NCBI GenBank assembly: GCA_947497185.1
Contig: CANMFL010000003.1
Location: forward strand, 454,404 to 518,403
DNA length: 64,000 nucleotides
Direction of reading: 5' to 3'
DNA from: an uncultured Paracoccaceae bacterium
GTDB taxonomy: Bacteria > Pseudomonadota > Alphaproteobacteria > Rhodobacterales > Rhodobacteraceae
Below are positions 18,086 through 29,457 of this stretch, in pieces; the first letter of the stretch is position 1, and the number at the start of each line of letters is the position of its first letter. The position numbers and the translations under genes were made by a program. The notes under the pieces are model-generated. The model was given only the letters and a program-made list of their open reading frames with translations, was not told the DNA's origin and made no database searches.

Positions 18086-18808
18086 ATGCCGAACCCAACA
18101 GCCGCGATGCTTGTCATCGGCGATGAAATCCTGTCAGGCCGCACCCGCGACGCGAATACCCACTACCTCGCTGGGCAATTGACCGAGGCGGGCATCGACC
18201 TGAAAGAAGTCCGCGTGGTCAGCGATGACGCGCCCGCGATTGTCGCAGCGGTGAAGGCACTCTCGGCAGCCTACGACAGTGTTTTCACAAGCGGCGGCAT
18301 CGGCCCGACGCACGACGATATCACCGCAGATTGCATCGCGCAGGCCTTTGACGACCACATCGACGTGCGCGACGATGCCCGCGCTTTGCTTGCCGCACAT
18401 TACCAACGCAACGATCAGGAACTGAACGACGCCCGCCTGCGCATGGCCCGCATCCCAGACAGTGCCACGCTGATCGACAACCCCGTCAGCATAGCCCCCG
18501 GTTTTACCATTCAAAACGTGCAAGTCATGGCCGGCGTCCCATCGGTGTTCCAAGCCATGGTCGCCACGATATTGCCAACGCTGAAAGGCGGCGCGCCACT
18601 GTTGTCGCAGACCCTGCGCGTGCAACGCGGTGAAGGCGACATCGCGGGACCGTTGGCGCAATTTGCGCAAGATTTCAGCGACTTGTCCGTCGGATCATAC
18701 CCGTTTCAAAAAGACGGCGTTTACGGGTCGAATATCGTCGTGCGCGGCACTGATGCGAACCGGCTCGACGTCGCGATGGCAGCTCTCACGGCGATCTTTG
18801 CCGCATGA
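18086..18808 (+). CDS. CinA N-terminal (molybdopterin-binding domain) protein
   Basis: A 240-aa protein matching the N-terminal domain of competence/damage-inducible protein CinA (MoaB/MogA-like fold), without the C-terminal NMN deamidase domain. Seen are AMLVIGDEILSGRTRDANTHYLAGQL and the pterin-site motif TSGGIGPTHDDIT. Stand-alone copies of this size are typical in Rhodobacterales; the substrate is not known. AAGGAG at 18073-18078 supports the start at ATG 18086. ATGA overlap with the GNAT gene. Confidence 0.9.
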   Translation: MPNPTAAMLVIGDEILSGRTRDANTHYLAGQLTEAGIDLKEVRVVSDDAPAIVAAVKALSAAYDSVFTSGGIGPTHDDITADCIAQAFDDHIDVRDDARALLAAHYQRNDQELNDARLRMARIPDSATLIDNPVSIAPGFTIQNVQVMAGVPSVFQAMVATILPTLKGGAPLLSQTLRVQRGEGDIAGPLAQFAQDFSDLSVGSYPFQKDGVYGSNIVVRGTDANRLDVAMAALTAIFAA

Positions 18809-19530
18809 CGCTACCTTCGGTCCACACGCTGTATGACGTGATCGACGCGACTTGGCCTGCAGCCGACACAACCGGCGTCGGGCCTTGGATGATCCGTACC
18901 GGACTGCTTGGCGGTAGCCGTGTCAGCGCGACAACCGCAAGACATCCTGCAAAGATTGACGATCTGCCTTTGGCCGAAACAGAGATGCAGAAACGCTATC
19001 AGCCCTGCTTGTTCATGATCCGCGATGGCGATGACGCGCTTGATGCGATGCTCGCCGATGCGGGTTACATCATCAAAGATCCGGTGAACCTTTACGCCGC
19101 ACCTCTTTCGGAAATCGCCGCGAAAAAACCGCCACCGATCACCTGCTTTCAAGTCTGGCCGCCGCTGCAGGCCCAACATGAAATCTGGGCACAAGGCGGT
19201 ATTGACGCGCCGCGTTTGGCAATCATGGACCGCGCCATGTGCCGCAAAAGCACGTTCCTCGGGCGTGCAAATGACCGCCCCGCGGGCACTGTTTTCGCAG
19301 GTATTCACAACAATATTGCAATGCTGCACGCGCTCGAAATCGCCCCTGCCGACCGTCGCCAAGGGCTTGGTAAACACCTAACCCAAGCCACAGCCGTTTG
19401 GGCGCAATCTCAAGGGGCCAGCCACCTATCTTTACTTGCGACACAGGCGAACATTGGCGCAAACGCGCTCTATGCTTCCCTCGGGATGCAGGTTGTGGGA
19501 CAGTATCATTACCGTATCAAGCTGGACTGA
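18805..19530 (+). CDS. GNAT family N-acetyltransferase
   Basis: A 241-aa acetyltransferase. The acetyl-CoA site is readable in LHALEIAPADRRQGLGKHLTQATAVWAQ (Q/RxxGxG/A), followed by the typical C-terminal strand NIGANALYASLGMQVVGQYHY. The N-terminal 120 residues form a variable acceptor domain, so the target cannot be named. Its start overlaps the CinA-like stop, and the AhpD-like gene follows after 3 bp, so these share a transcript. Confidence 0.9.
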   Translation: MTLPSVHTLYDVIDATWPAADTTGVGPWMIRTGLLGGSRVSATTARHPAKIDDLPLAETEMQKRYQPCLFMIRDGDDALDAMLADAGYIIKDPVNLYAAPLSEIAAKKPPPITCFQVWPPLQAQHEIWAQGGIDAPRLAIMDRAMCRKSTFLGRANDRPAGTVFAGIHNNIAMLHALEIAPADRRQGLGKHLTQATAVWAQSQGASHLSLLATQANIGANALYASLGMQVVGQYHYRIKLD

Positions 19531-19533
19531 CCC

Positions 19534-20100
19534 ATGACTGACAAAGTAACAGCCCTAGACCTGCCGATGATGAACCCGTTACCGGACGCCACGCAGAAGT
19601 ATTTCGACGTTTGCCAAGAAAAATTGGGCATGATTCCCAACGTGTTACAGGCCTACGCTTTTGACATCGACAAGTTGAACGCTTTTACGACGCTGTATAA
19701 CGATTTGATGCTCGCAGGCAGCGGGCTAAGCAAACTTGAACGCGAAATGATTGCTGTGGTCGTGTCGTCGATCAACAAATGTTTCTACTGCCTGACGGCC
19801 CACGGTGCCGCTGTGCGTGAATTGTCTGGCGATCCCGCCTTGGGCGAAATGCTGGTGATGAACTGGCGCGTCGCTGATCTGGACGCACGGCAAACCGCGA
19901 TGCTGGGTTTCGCCGAAAAGATCACGATCGCAAGCGCCACAATTATCGAAGAAGACCGGGACACGCTGCGCACTGTTGGGTTTTCGGACCGCGACATTTG
20001 GGACATTTCCAACGTTGCCGCGTTCTTTAACATGACCAACCGCGTGGCATCCGCGACCGATATGCGCCCGAATGACGGGTATCACAGCCAATCGCGATGA
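19534..20100 (+). CDS. AhpD-like peroxidase-related protein (carboxymuconolactone decarboxylase fold)
   Basis: A 188-aa protein of the alkylhydroperoxidase-like group. The active-site motif is SSINKCFYCLTAHGAAVRELSGDP, where the CxxC pair (C-F-Y-C) and the following histidine match AhpD. The N-terminus (PDATQKYFDVCQEKLGMIPNVL) and C-terminus (FFNMTNRVASATDMRPND) are those of the uncharacterized peroxidase-related family. It probably uses the CxxC pair for peroxide or disulfide reduction; the electron donor is unknown. ATGA overlap with the OmpA gene. Confidence 0.92.
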   Translation: MTDKVTALDLPMMNPLPDATQKYFDVCQEKLGMIPNVLQAYAFDIDKLNAFTTLYNDLMLAGSGLSKLEREMIAVVVSSINKCFYCLTAHGAAVRELSGDPALGEMLVMNWRVADLDARQTAMLGFAEKITIASATIIEEDRDTLRTVGFSDRDIWDISNVAAFFNMTNRVASATDMRPNDGYHSQSR

Positions 20101-21050
20101 TCGGTAAATCCTGTCTTTTCCTAGCGTTATGCGTGCCTCGCATCGTCATGGCCCAAGACCTGACCATGCCCGGCAATGCTGTCGCGATCCACCAAGAGGC
20201 GCGTGCGCCGAACACGCTGCGGGTGGCGACCGGAGCTTGGGCAAACGGCGCCTTGCCAAATATCATGGCCGAAGGGACGCTTGGGCAAAGTAGTTGGAAA
20301 ATCTCTGCGGCGGGCCTAACCACGTTACAAATTCTTCAACCGTTGCGCGACCAGTTGATCGCAGATGGATACGACGTCGTTTTCACCTGCGTTGATACGA
20401 CCTGCGGCGGCTTCGATTTTCGTTTTGCAATCGCCGTGCTGCCACCGCCTGACATGCAGGTCAATCTAGGCGATTTTCGATATTGGGCGGGTACGAGAAC
20501 AGGCGAAGACGGGCCTGATTACGTCACCATACTGACCAGTCAAATCGGCAATGCCGCCTATGTTCAGATTGACCGGATATCGAACGGCGGCGATGTGGGG
20601 CGCGTATCTACGCAAGGCAGCGCCATCACTACCACGATGAAGCCGGAGCCTACAGACAACACCACCCCCGACATGACCACCGCGTTTAATAGCGTCGGAC
20701 GTACTGTGCTGAATGACCTGAGTTTTGCGAACGGCTCTGCCGATTTGGCCGATGAAACATACGCATCGCTCAAAACCTTGGCCGCATATTTACAGGCGAA
20801 CCCGAGTTTGCAGATCGCGCTTGTAGGCCACACTGATGCATCCGGTTCGTTAGATGGAAACATCGCGCTGTCAAAACGACGCGCGCGCGCCGTGCGGCAA
20901 CGTCTGATCAACCGATATGACATTCCGCCCAGCCAACTTGATGCGCAGGGCATGGGATATCTATCACCTGTTGGAAACAACCTGACCGATGCGGGACGCG
21001 ATGCGAACCGTCGTGTCGAAGCCATAATCACCAGCACGGAAATCGACTAG
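20097..21050 (+). CDS. OmpA family cell-envelope protein
   Basis: A 317-aa exported protein: signal peptide of about 20 residues ending VMAQ, an N-terminal domain of about 180 residues with one disulfide-like CVDTTCGG pair, and a C-terminal OmpA/MotB peptidoglycan-binding domain (about 195-315). The OmpA motif LVGHTDASGSLDGNIALSKRRARAVRQRL and the terminal DAGRDANRRVEAII are clear. It anchors the envelope by binding diaminopimelate. The N-terminal domain does not look like a beta-barrel, so it is periplasmic rather than an OmpA porin. Confidence 0.92.
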   Translation: MIGKSCLFLALCVPRIVMAQDLTMPGNAVAIHQEARAPNTLRVATGAWANGALPNIMAEGTLGQSSWKISAAGLTTLQILQPLRDQLIADGYDVVFTCVDTTCGGFDFRFAIAVLPPPDMQVNLGDFRYWAGTRTGEDGPDYVTILTSQIGNAAYVQIDRISNGGDVGRVSTQGSAITTTMKPEPTDNTTPDMTTAFNSVGRTVLNDLSFANGSADLADETYASLKTLAAYLQANPSLQIALVGHTDASGSLDGNIALSKRRARAVRQRLINRYDIPPSQLDAQGMGYLSPVGNNLTDAGRDANRRVEAIITSTEID

Positions 21051-21081
21051 ATCGCACCCTTTATAGGCGAGGTGAACACAG

Positions 21082-21116
21082 AAAAAAGGCGCTACTCTGG
21101 GGAAAAAGCAGCGCCT
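21082..21116 (-). terminator. Rho-independent terminator of the lysR gene
   Basis: On the minus strand AGGCGCT pairs with AGCGCCT (21110-21116 with 21087-21093), followed by TTTTTTC. It is 35 bp past the lysR stop and 37 bp after the convergent OmpA gene. Confidence 0.75.
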
Positions 21117-21150
21117 AGGCAGGTGTCAAACACCGGGGAATATCAGAGAG

Positions 21151-22059
21151 TTACTTCCAAACGTCGGGGCCTTTATCGGCAAACGAATGGACGAGGAAAT
21201 CGATGAATGCGCGGACTTTTGGCTGCGTGAAACGGCCCGGCGGATAGACCGCATAGACGCCTTGGGTTTCGACAGGCAGGTCAGGAATAGCGACCTCGAC
21301 CAGACCTTGCGCCATCGCATCAGCGTAAAGAAAGCTAGGCAAATAAGCGATGCCAAGCCCACCGACACAAGCGTTCAACAAGGATTGCCCATCGTTCACT
21401 GTCAACCAGCCAGCGGTGCGCACTTGGCGTTTTTCACCTGACGGGGCAGTCAATTTCCAAACGGCAGAGTTCGCTTGGTTGGAATAATGCAGCAGTTTAT
21501 GTTCGTTCAGATCGTCGATCTTTTCGGGGCGGCCGTACTGCTCGAAATAGGCAGGGCTCGCGATCATGCGTTTGGACGTCTCGGTCAGTTTCCGAGCGCG
21601 CAGTGTGCTGTCTTCCAACTCACCGATGCGCACGGCCATGTCGAACCCTTCGGAGATCAGTTCGACGTAGCGGTTGTTCAGGACCATGTTCACTGTGATA
21701 TCAGAGAATTCCGACAGGAATTCGCCTAAAACAGGCGACAAATGGTTGACCCCAAAGTCGGTCGCGACTGAAATCCGCAACAAGCCAGACGGTGCGGATT
21801 GCATGGACGTGACCAAGGCGTCGGCTTCACCAGCGTCATTCAGAACGCGGCGGGCGCGGTCATAATAGGCAAGGCCGATTTCTGTCGGGCTCACCCTGCG
21901 GGTCGTTCGGTTCAAAAGCCGCGCACCAAGGCGGGCTTCCAAGGAAGATACGTGCTTTGAGACAGCGGATTTGGAAATCCCCATCTTCTTGGCCGCGTCG
22001 GTGAAGCCACCTTGGTCTACGACCGTGGCAAAGGCTTCCATTTCTGTCAGGCGATCCAT
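21151..22059 (-). CDS. LysR family transcriptional regulator
   Basis: A 302-aa regulator with the N-terminal winged helix-turn-helix (MDRLTEMEAFATVVDQGGFTDAAKKMGISKSAVSKHVSSLEARLGARLLNRTTRR) and an effector domain containing FDMAVRIGELEDSTLRARKL, as in the CrgA/PecT-like subgroup. Members of this subgroup often respond to aromatic or redox signals, but the target here is not evident: the neighbouring flavoprotein gene is on the same strand, 165 bp upstream, so there is no classic divergent arrangement. A terminator follows. Confidence 0.94.
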   Translation of the reverse strand: MDRLTEMEAFATVVDQGGFTDAAKKMGISKSAVSKHVSSLEARLGARLLNRTTRRVSPTEIGLAYYDRARRVLNDAGEADALVTSMQSAPSGLLRISVATDFGVNHLSPVLGEFLSEFSDITVNMVLNNRYVELISEGFDMAVRIGELEDSTLRARKLTETSKRMIASPAYFEQYGRPEKIDDLNEHKLLHYSNQANSAVWKLTAPSGEKRQVRTAGWLTVNDGQSLLNACVGGLGIAYLPSFLYADAMAQGLVEVAIPDLPVETQGVYAVYPPGRFTQPKVRAFIDFLVHSFADKGPDVWK

Positions 22060-22223
22060 ACGCGATCCTCATTCTGGCTATTTCTGAGGACCCTTTTGAA
22101 GCTCAATTCAGGCAGGAATGGGACGAGGGCCTGACAATAACGGGGTATTGCAGTGCTTTGTCGCGGTATGGGAAACGAAAACGTCAATGTTTTTAGCTAT
22201 TTCCATATCCCGCGACAAAACCG

Positions 22224-24302
<2,079 letters not shown>

Positions 24303-24345
24303 CTAAACGCGGCGTCATCTTGGCGTCTGACATAACAAATGCGGG

Positions 24346-24714
24346 TTAAGCGGTCTCGATACAATGCTTGCGAAACGCTCGCTTCAGAATATCCAACTCG
24401 GCGCGTAGCAGATCAAGCTCGACCTGCATCTCGTCCGACATCTGATCGCCCGCAAACACGGTAAAGCTGTTCAAAATCGCGTTGGTCGATTCGTCGACGA
24501 TCACAAAGGTCTGCACGTCGTCGTTAATCAAATCGACAGGCACGGGGGCTTGCACGAACCACCTGCCCTCTGCCAGCTTTTCGATGGCGAGGCCCGGCAC
24601 AATCTCATCGTTGTGACGCATCACCAGAACAGGGGACGCATCGACAGGTCCGGTCAATGTGCCGTCCCAAACGCCCGCGCTCAAACGGTTTTTAACCAAT
24701 GTAAAGTCGGTCAT
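24346..24714 (-). CDS. Conserved hypothetical protein, Rhodobacterales-type
   Basis: A 122-aa cytosolic protein with no signal or membrane segment. Residues 1-85 look strand-rich (GVWDGTLTG, VLVMRHNDEIVPGL, TFVIVDEST). The last 35 residues form a leucine-rich helix suited to a coiled coil (MQVELDLLRAELDILKRAFRKHC). It lies 13 bp after the DUF6478-like gene on the same strand and is probably co-transcribed with it. I do not know a function. Confidence 0.75.
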   Translation of the reverse strand: MTDFTLVKNRLSAGVWDGTLTGPVDASPVLVMRHNDEIVPGLAIEKLAEGRWFVQAPVPVDLINDDVQTFVIVDESTNAILNSFTVFAGDQMSDEMQVELDLLRAELDILKRAFRKHCIETA

Positions 24715-24727
24715 CCTAGGGTCCTTT

Positions 24728-25501
24728 TCACAAATCGGCGCGTGGATAGCGGTAGAAGGTCAGATCACGGATGCGCAACTGGTTCATTGCGGGGTCTTCA
24801 AAGATCAGATCAAGCCACATGCTATCGATCCGGTTTTCGTTCAGATCGGCATAGGCCAGATCAAAATCCACCGCGACTTCGCGATCCTGAAGCGGCAATT
24901 CTTGCACCAATTGTTCGGTGTTCGGCCCGTATTTGATGTTGAGCCGCGCATACACGGTCGCTGGCCGCTCTGTCCCGATCAAACCTTGGACGCGGACGAT
25001 GTCGCGCTTACGCAAACCGTCAGCCGCATCCTTGGGCAGATCAATCACCACCGACAAAAAGCTGCCGTCAAACCCAAGCACGTCCATTTGCAGCCCGAAC
25101 GGCGCGAGATCCTGCTCGCGGGTGTTTCGAATTTGGCGCAGCGTCAGTTCGGAATGGCTGCAATCGTGGAACACCTTAATATCGCTGCCGATATAATCGC
25201 CATTCTCAATGCCAGCCTGCCCCTTGGGCGAAATCGGACCACGCCAAAGCGTCGGTCGCCATGCCCATTTTGTGCTGGGTGGCTTGCTAAAGATGTTCGA
25301 GCCAATCAACGGCAGCGCCAGACGGCTTTCGGCCACATACATCACGCGGTCTACGGCGCTACGCATCTGCCGCGCCCGATTACGTTGCTCGCGCAGCGTC
25401 ACCAGATCCGCATGTTCAACATCACGCGCAGCCGCCATCCATCGCGCCAAGGCACGATGATGCAAAATTTTATTCAACAAACCAAACCGTTCACTTGCCA
25501 C
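24728..25501 (-). CDS. DUF6478-like conserved protein
   Basis: A 257-aa protein without signal or membrane segments. The N-terminal 60 residues are an Arg/Ala-rich helix, followed by a strand-rich domain with WRPTLWRGPISPKG, GSDIKVFHDCSHSELTLRQIRNTREQDLAPFGLQMDV, FDGSFLSVVIDLP and ARLNIKYGPNTEQ. I associate this pattern with DUF6478 proteins of Rhodobacteraceae, from memory and without a search. Function is unknown. It sits between a lipoprotein gene and the 122-aa gene, all on the minus strand downstream of ilvD. Confidence 0.75.
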   Translation of the reverse strand: MASERFGLLNKILHHRALARWMAAARDVEHADLVTLREQRNRARQMRSAVDRVMYVAESRLALPLIGSNIFSKPPSTKWAWRPTLWRGPISPKGQAGIENGDYIGSDIKVFHDCSHSELTLRQIRNTREQDLAPFGLQMDVLGFDGSFLSVVIDLPKDAADGLRKRDIVRVQGLIGTERPATVYARLNIKYGPNTEQLVQELPLQDREVAVDFDLAYADLNENRIDSMWLDLIFEDPAMNQLRIRDLTFYRYPRADL

Positions 25502-25568
25502 ACAGAAACCCTTTCAGATGGGTGCTCTCACTCTACCTGTCAAACTGTTGCCAAAAAGGAAATACCGT

Positions 25569-26192
25569 TCAGGTTTCGATTGATACTACCTGAGGTTGAT
25601 TGATCGCAAGCATCGACCGCAGCACGCTTTCCAGCAATGCCTGCCCCTCGGACGCAGTCAGCGGCATTCCCGCCAATCCCCGCACAGCGATTGTCGTAAG
25701 CCGCCCCTTAACGTCAACAAATGCACGCCATTCGGTGGTCTGTAGACCGGAAACGGGTGGTGCTGCCTCGTCAGTGAACTGCACGGTGACGGCCCCAGAT
25801 GTCCGTTTAAAACCGCTGACAGTGACGGTGCTGGCGTTGCCATTCACACTCAGCAAGTTTTCGCCTGCCGCGGTGCCAAGGAACGCCTGAAACGCATTTG
25901 GATCGCTCGCGACTGCAGCACTGCCCGCTTCACCGACCTGCACGATGGCAAAACCGTTCAGCCGCGGACGGTCATTCACGCCTGCGATCACCTCGCAAGC
26001 GACCATGACGGCAAAGCCTGTGCGCGGCTTGCTGGCTTTGGTTTCGATGCAATACCCTTCGGGTACGGCCGCGATCACATCACCACCATAAAGCGCGATT
26101 GCCGGAGTAGGAGGCGTCGGCGCCCCCAATGAACCCAGATCAGCGCAACCCGCAACCAAGAGGGTCGCGCCGAATACGATATACTTACTCAC
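25569..26192 (-). CDS. Hypothetical lipoprotein downstream of ilvD
   Basis: A 207-aa exported lipoprotein. GTG 26192 gives the signal VSKYIVFGATLLVAGC with lipobox LVAGC (Cys16); a GTG four codons earlier (26204) is an alternative and no clear ribosome site decides. The longer open frame overlaps ilvD and would bury the signal. The mature part has two cysteines (YCIETK, VACEVIAG) and ends in a helix (LLESVLRSMLAIN). I do not recognise the family. It starts 16 bp after the ilvD stop. Confidence 0.78.
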   Translation of the reverse strand: MSKYIVFGATLLVAGCADLGSLGAPTPPTPAIALYGGDVIAAVPEGYCIETKASKPRTGFAVMVACEVIAGVNDRPRLNGFAIVQVGEAGSAAVASDPNAFQAFLGTAAGENLLSVNGNASTVTVSGFKRTSGAVTVQFTDEAAPPVSGLQTTEWRAFVDVKGRLTTIAVRGLAGMPLTASEGQALLESVLRSMLAINQPQVVSIET

Positions 26193-26208
26193 AAAACCGA
26201 ACACTGGA

Positions 26209-27936
26209 TCAGAGATCCATGTAGATGTGTTTTTCGGCCTTTCCACCCGGATGCGTCGTCGCACCGAAACGTGTCGCGCCAACCAGTTGTGAATATTTCC
26301 ACAGGGCACCGGAAGCGTAGATCGTTTCTTTTGGACCTGCCCACGCTTCTTTGCGCGCAGCCATGTCTTCGTCCGACACATTCACCGAAAGCTCGCCAGT
26401 CACAGCGTTCATCGTGATGATGTCGCCGTCTTTGATCAATGCAATCGGACCACCGTGTGCGGCCTCTGGCCCCACGTGACCCACGCAGAACCCGCGTGTC
26501 GCACCAGAGAAACGACCGTCAGTGATCAGTGCCACCTTTTTGCCCATGCCCTGACCGGACAGCGCAGCAGTTGTTGCCAGCATTTCGCGCATCCCCGGTC
26601 CACCTGATGGGCCTTCGTTGCGGATCACGAGAACTTCGCCTTCTTCGTAGTTGCGTGCTTTGACAGCGGCGAATGCTTCTTCTTCGTTTTCAAAGCAGCG
26701 TGCTGGACCTGAGAAGACTTGTTCTTCTGCGGCCATACCCGCAACTTTTACAATCGCGCCTTCTGGGGCAAGGTTGCCTTTGAGACCAACAACACCGCCT
26801 GTTTTCGTAATCGGGCTGTTGATGTGATAGATCACGCGATCATCGGCTTCGCCCATGATCATGTCCAACTCTTCGCCCATTTCGCGACCAGATGCGGTCA
26901 TGCAGTCTTCGTGGATCAAGCCCGCTTTGCGCAGTTCTTTCATCACGACAGGCACACCACCGGATTCGTAGAGGTCTTTGGCCACATACTGACCACCTGG
27001 TTTCAGATCGACAAAGTAAGGTGTATCTTTGAAGATGTCGCAAACGTCGAACAGATCAAAGTCGATGCCAGCTTCATGCGCAATCGCAGGAAGGTGCAGA
27101 CCAGCGTTCGTGGACCCACCTGTACAGGCCACAACACGCGCCGCATTCTCTAGCGATTTGCGGGTCACAACATCACGCGCACGGATGTTTTTCGCGATCA
27201 GGTTCATCACCGCTTCACCAGAAGCGACACCATATTGGTCACGGGATTCGTAAGGCGCAGGCGCACCAGATGAATTCATCAGCGCAAGGCCGATTGCTTC
27301 GGACACACAAGCCATGGTGTTCGCGGTGAACTGGCCACCACATGCACCAGCGGATGGGCATGCGACGCGTTCCAGAATTTCCAATTCGGCGTCGGTCATG
27401 TTGCCTGCTTGGTGCTGGCCAACCGCCTCGAACACGTCTTGAACGGTCAAATCTTTGCCGTTCAACCGACCCGGAAGGATTGAACCACCGTAGATAAAGA
27501 CGGAAGGCGTGTTCAAACGCACCATCGCCATCATCATACCGGGCAAGGATTTGTCGCAACCCGCAAGACCAACAAGTGCGTCGTAGCAGTGACCGCGCAT
27601 CGTCAATTCAACCGTGTCAGCAATCGCTTCACGCGACGCCAGTGACGACCGCATACCTTCGTGACCCATCGCAATACCGTCGGTGACGGTGATCGTTGTA
27701 AATTCGCGTGGCGTCCCAAGACCTTTTTTGACACCCAGCTTCACTGACTGCGCTTGACGGTTCAGTGCGATGTTACAAGGCGCGGCTTCGTTCCAGCAAG
27801 TGGCGACGCCAACCCATGGCTGGGCGATCGCTTCTTCGTCCAAGCCCATCGCGTAAAAATAGGACCGATGCGGGGCGCGTGATGGCCCTTCGGTCACATG
27901 GCGGCTGGGCAGGTTGGATTTGTCTACTTTGGTCAT
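26209..27936 (-). CDS. ilvD: Dihydroxy-acid dehydratase
   Basis: A 575-aa Fe-S dehydratase making 2-oxo acids in valine, leucine and isoleucine synthesis. Cluster cysteines are visible at C54 (NEAAPCN), C127 (AGCDKSLPG) and in [15 protein letters not shown]. The C-terminal [23 protein letters not shown] is canonical. I start at ATG 27936 ([17 protein letters not shown]), the usual N-terminus of the short-form enzyme. It heads a minus-strand run including the lipoprotein and DUF6478-like genes. Confidence 0.96.
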   Translation of the reverse strand: MTKVDKSNLPSRHVTEGPSRAPHRSYFYAMGLDEEAIAQPWVGVATCWNEAAPCNIALNRQAQSVKLGVKKGLGTPREFTTITVTDGIAMGHEGMRSSLASREAIADTVELTMRGHCYDALVGLAGCDKSLPGMMMAMVRLNTPSVFIYGGSILPGRLNGKDLTVQDVFEAVGQHQAGNMTDAELEILERVACPSAGACGGQFTANTMACVSEAIGLALMNSSGAPAPYESRDQYGVASGEAVMNLIAKNIRARDVVTRKSLENAARVVACTGGSTNAGLHLPAIAHEAGIDFDLFDVCDIFKDTPYFVDLKPGGQYVAKDLYESGGVPVVMKELRKAGLIHEDCMTASGREMGEELDMIMGEADDRVIYHINSPITKTGGVVGLKGNLAPEGAIVKVAGMAAEEQVFSGPARCFENEEEAFAAVKARNYEEGEVLVIRNEGPSGGPGMREMLATTAALSGQGMGKKVALITDGRFSGATRGFCVGHVGPEAAHGGPIALIKDGDIITMNAVTGELSVNVSDEDMAARKEAWAGPKETIYASGALWKYSQLVGATRFGATTHPGGKAEKHIYMDL

Positions 27937-28153
27937 GGATTGCGCCTCGCGATAAATCGTTTGGAATGGGTCTAAATAAGGGGGCAAGGCGTGACAAGCG
28001 CTTAACGCAAGCTTTTGCTGGATGACCGTCGGCTAAATACTGCTGATCCATCACGGAAACTGGCAAACTTGGGCCGGATTCACACCTGTTTCCACGCAAC
28101 AGATGTAAGACGCGCCAAAGCGCATAAACTTAATACATCAAACTTCACATGAA

Positions 28154-28180
28154 ACGCAGGCCGCCTGCGTCATGCGCATG
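28154..28180. repeat. Inverted repeat and adjoining palindrome in the ilvD upstream gap
   Basis: ACGCAGG (28154-28160) pairs with CCTGCGT (28164-28170) over a CCG loop; the 10-bp palindrome CATGCGCATG (28171-28180) follows directly. The gap 27937-28233 otherwise holds no gene I can support. No T-run follows, so it is not a typical terminator. Confidence 0.35.
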
Positions 28181-28233
28181 AGCAGCCGCTTTTGCGACCG
28201 ATTAAGGTGCCTCACGTCCTACAGGAGAAATTT

Positions 28234-28446
28234 ATGTCCGCGAACGATCAAGAAAACCGCAAGCCATTCATCCATGACACTGACGGTGCAACCAACACAT
28301 GGGTCCTCGCCGTTATTGCCATCCTCATCGTGGTAGGCGGCATTTTCCTCTATAGTGGCGATGACGAAGGGATCGAAGTAACCCCAGAGCCCGCCCCAAC
28401 AGCAATTGAAGAAATCACACCAACCGAGACTTTACCTGCTGAATAA
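28234..28446 (+). CDS. Small single-pass membrane protein
   Basis: A 70-aa protein: a polar N-terminus of about 25 residues, one membrane helix (NTWVLAVIAILIVVGGIFLY) and an acidic Pro/Thr/Glu-rich tail (EVTPEPAPTAIEEITPTETLPAE). AGGAG at 28222-28226 supports ATG 28234. The layout fits an inner-membrane peptide with a periplasmic tail. Function is unknown; short proteins of this composition are common in Rhodobacteraceae. It is followed by a long imperfect inverted repeat (28458-28500) before accD. Confidence 0.75.
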   Translation: MSANDQENRKPFIHDTDGATNTWVLAVIAILIVVGGIFLYSGDDEGIEVTPEPAPTAIEEITPTETLPAE

Positions 28447-28457
28447 GACTTTGGTGC

Positions 28458-28500
28458 GCGCGGACGGCCTTGCATTGATTGCAATTCGTGTCGTCCGCGC
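28458..28500. repeat. Inverted repeat between the 70-aa membrane protein gene and accD
   Basis: GCGCGGACG (28458-28466) is complementary to CGTCCGCGC (28492-28500); between them a small TTGCA/TGCAA hairpin. There is no T-run, so it is a possible attenuator or processing site rather than an intrinsic terminator. Confidence 0.35.
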
Positions 28501-28533
28501 ATATCTCTGCCGTATCAACGCAGAGGCACCGTT

Positions 28534-29457
28534 ATGAACTGGATCACGAACTACGTCCGACCCACAATCAACTCGCTGTTTTCACGGCGCGAGGTGCCGG
28601 AAAATCTTTGGCAGAAATGCGATGAATGCGGCACGATGCTGTTCCACCGCGAACTGTCGGACAACCTATATGTTTGCACCAACTGTGACCACCACATGGC
28701 CATTGGCGCACGCAACCGTTTAGACGCGCTGTTTGACGGCGGTATTTACGTCGAAGTCGCAGTGCCGGAGCCGGTCGCCGATCCGCTGCACTTTAAAGAT
28801 CAAAAGAAATACACAGACCGCATCAAAGACGCCCGCAAGAAAACCGGCGAACGCGAAGCGATGCTTGTCGTCGAAGGCGAAGTCGGCCGCACCCAAGCTG
28901 TGGTCGCCGTCCAAGACTTCACCTTCATGGGTGGGTCTATGTCCATGTATGTCGGCAACGCGATTATTGCGGCGGCTGAACGGGCGATTGAAATGAAATG
29001 CCCACTGATCCTGTTTTCCGCCGCTGGTGGCGCACGGATGCAAGAAGGCATCCTTGGCCTGATGCAAATGCCGCGCACCACGATTGCCGTGCAAATGCTG
29101 AAAGAAGCAGGGCTGCCGTATATCGTCGTCCTGACGCACCCGACGACTGGTGGTGTTACGGCGTCCTACGCGATGCTCGGCGACGTGCAGATTGCGGAAC
29201 CAAACGCGCTGATCGGCTTTGCTGGCGCACGTGTAATTGAACAAACCATCGGTGAGAAACTACCAGAAGGGTTCCAACGCGCGGAATATCTGCTGGACCA
29301 CGGCATGCTGGATCGCGTCACAAAGCGGACCGAACTCAAGGACGAGTTGATCACGATCATGCGTCTTTTGATGAAACAGCCGCCAGCGGTCAAAGGCGAC
29401 CTGCCCCCACCGACACCCGATCTTGAACTGCCTGACATCGAGGACGCAAAAGCGTGA
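28534..29457 (+). CDS. accD: Acetyl-CoA carboxylase carboxyltransferase subunit beta
   Basis: A 307-aa subunit that, with AccA, transfers the carboxyl group from biotin to acetyl-CoA to make malonyl-CoA. An N-terminal zinc ribbon is intact (KCDECG and CTNCDHH, residues about 28-54). The crotonase-like core has MGGSMSMYVGN, FSAAGGARMQEG, HPTTGGVTASYAM and GFAGARVIEQTI. Its stop overlaps the next gene by 4 nt (GTGA), and folC follows, a common accD-folC arrangement. Confidence 0.97.
   Translation: MNWITNYVRPTINSLFSRREVPENLWQKCDECGTMLFHRELSDNLYVCTNCDHHMAIGARNRLDALFDGGIYVEVAVPEPVADPLHFKDQKKYTDRIKDARKKTGEREAMLVVEGEVGRTQAVVAVQDFTFMGGSMSMYVGNAIIAAAERAIEMKCPLILFSAAGGARMQEGILGLMQMPRTTIAVQMLKEAGLPYIVVLTHPTTGGVTASYAMLGDVQIAEPNALIGFAGARVIEQTIGEKLPEGFQRAEYLLDHGMLDRVTKRTELKDELITIMRLLMKQPPAVKGDLPPPTPDLELPDIEDAKA

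Noticed and set aside
24659..25603. 314-aa plus-strand open frame opposite the DUF6478-like gene
   Set aside because: Long, but His/Arg/Gln-rich and without domain features; the minus-strand protein has a conserved pattern, so the plus frame is a shadow.
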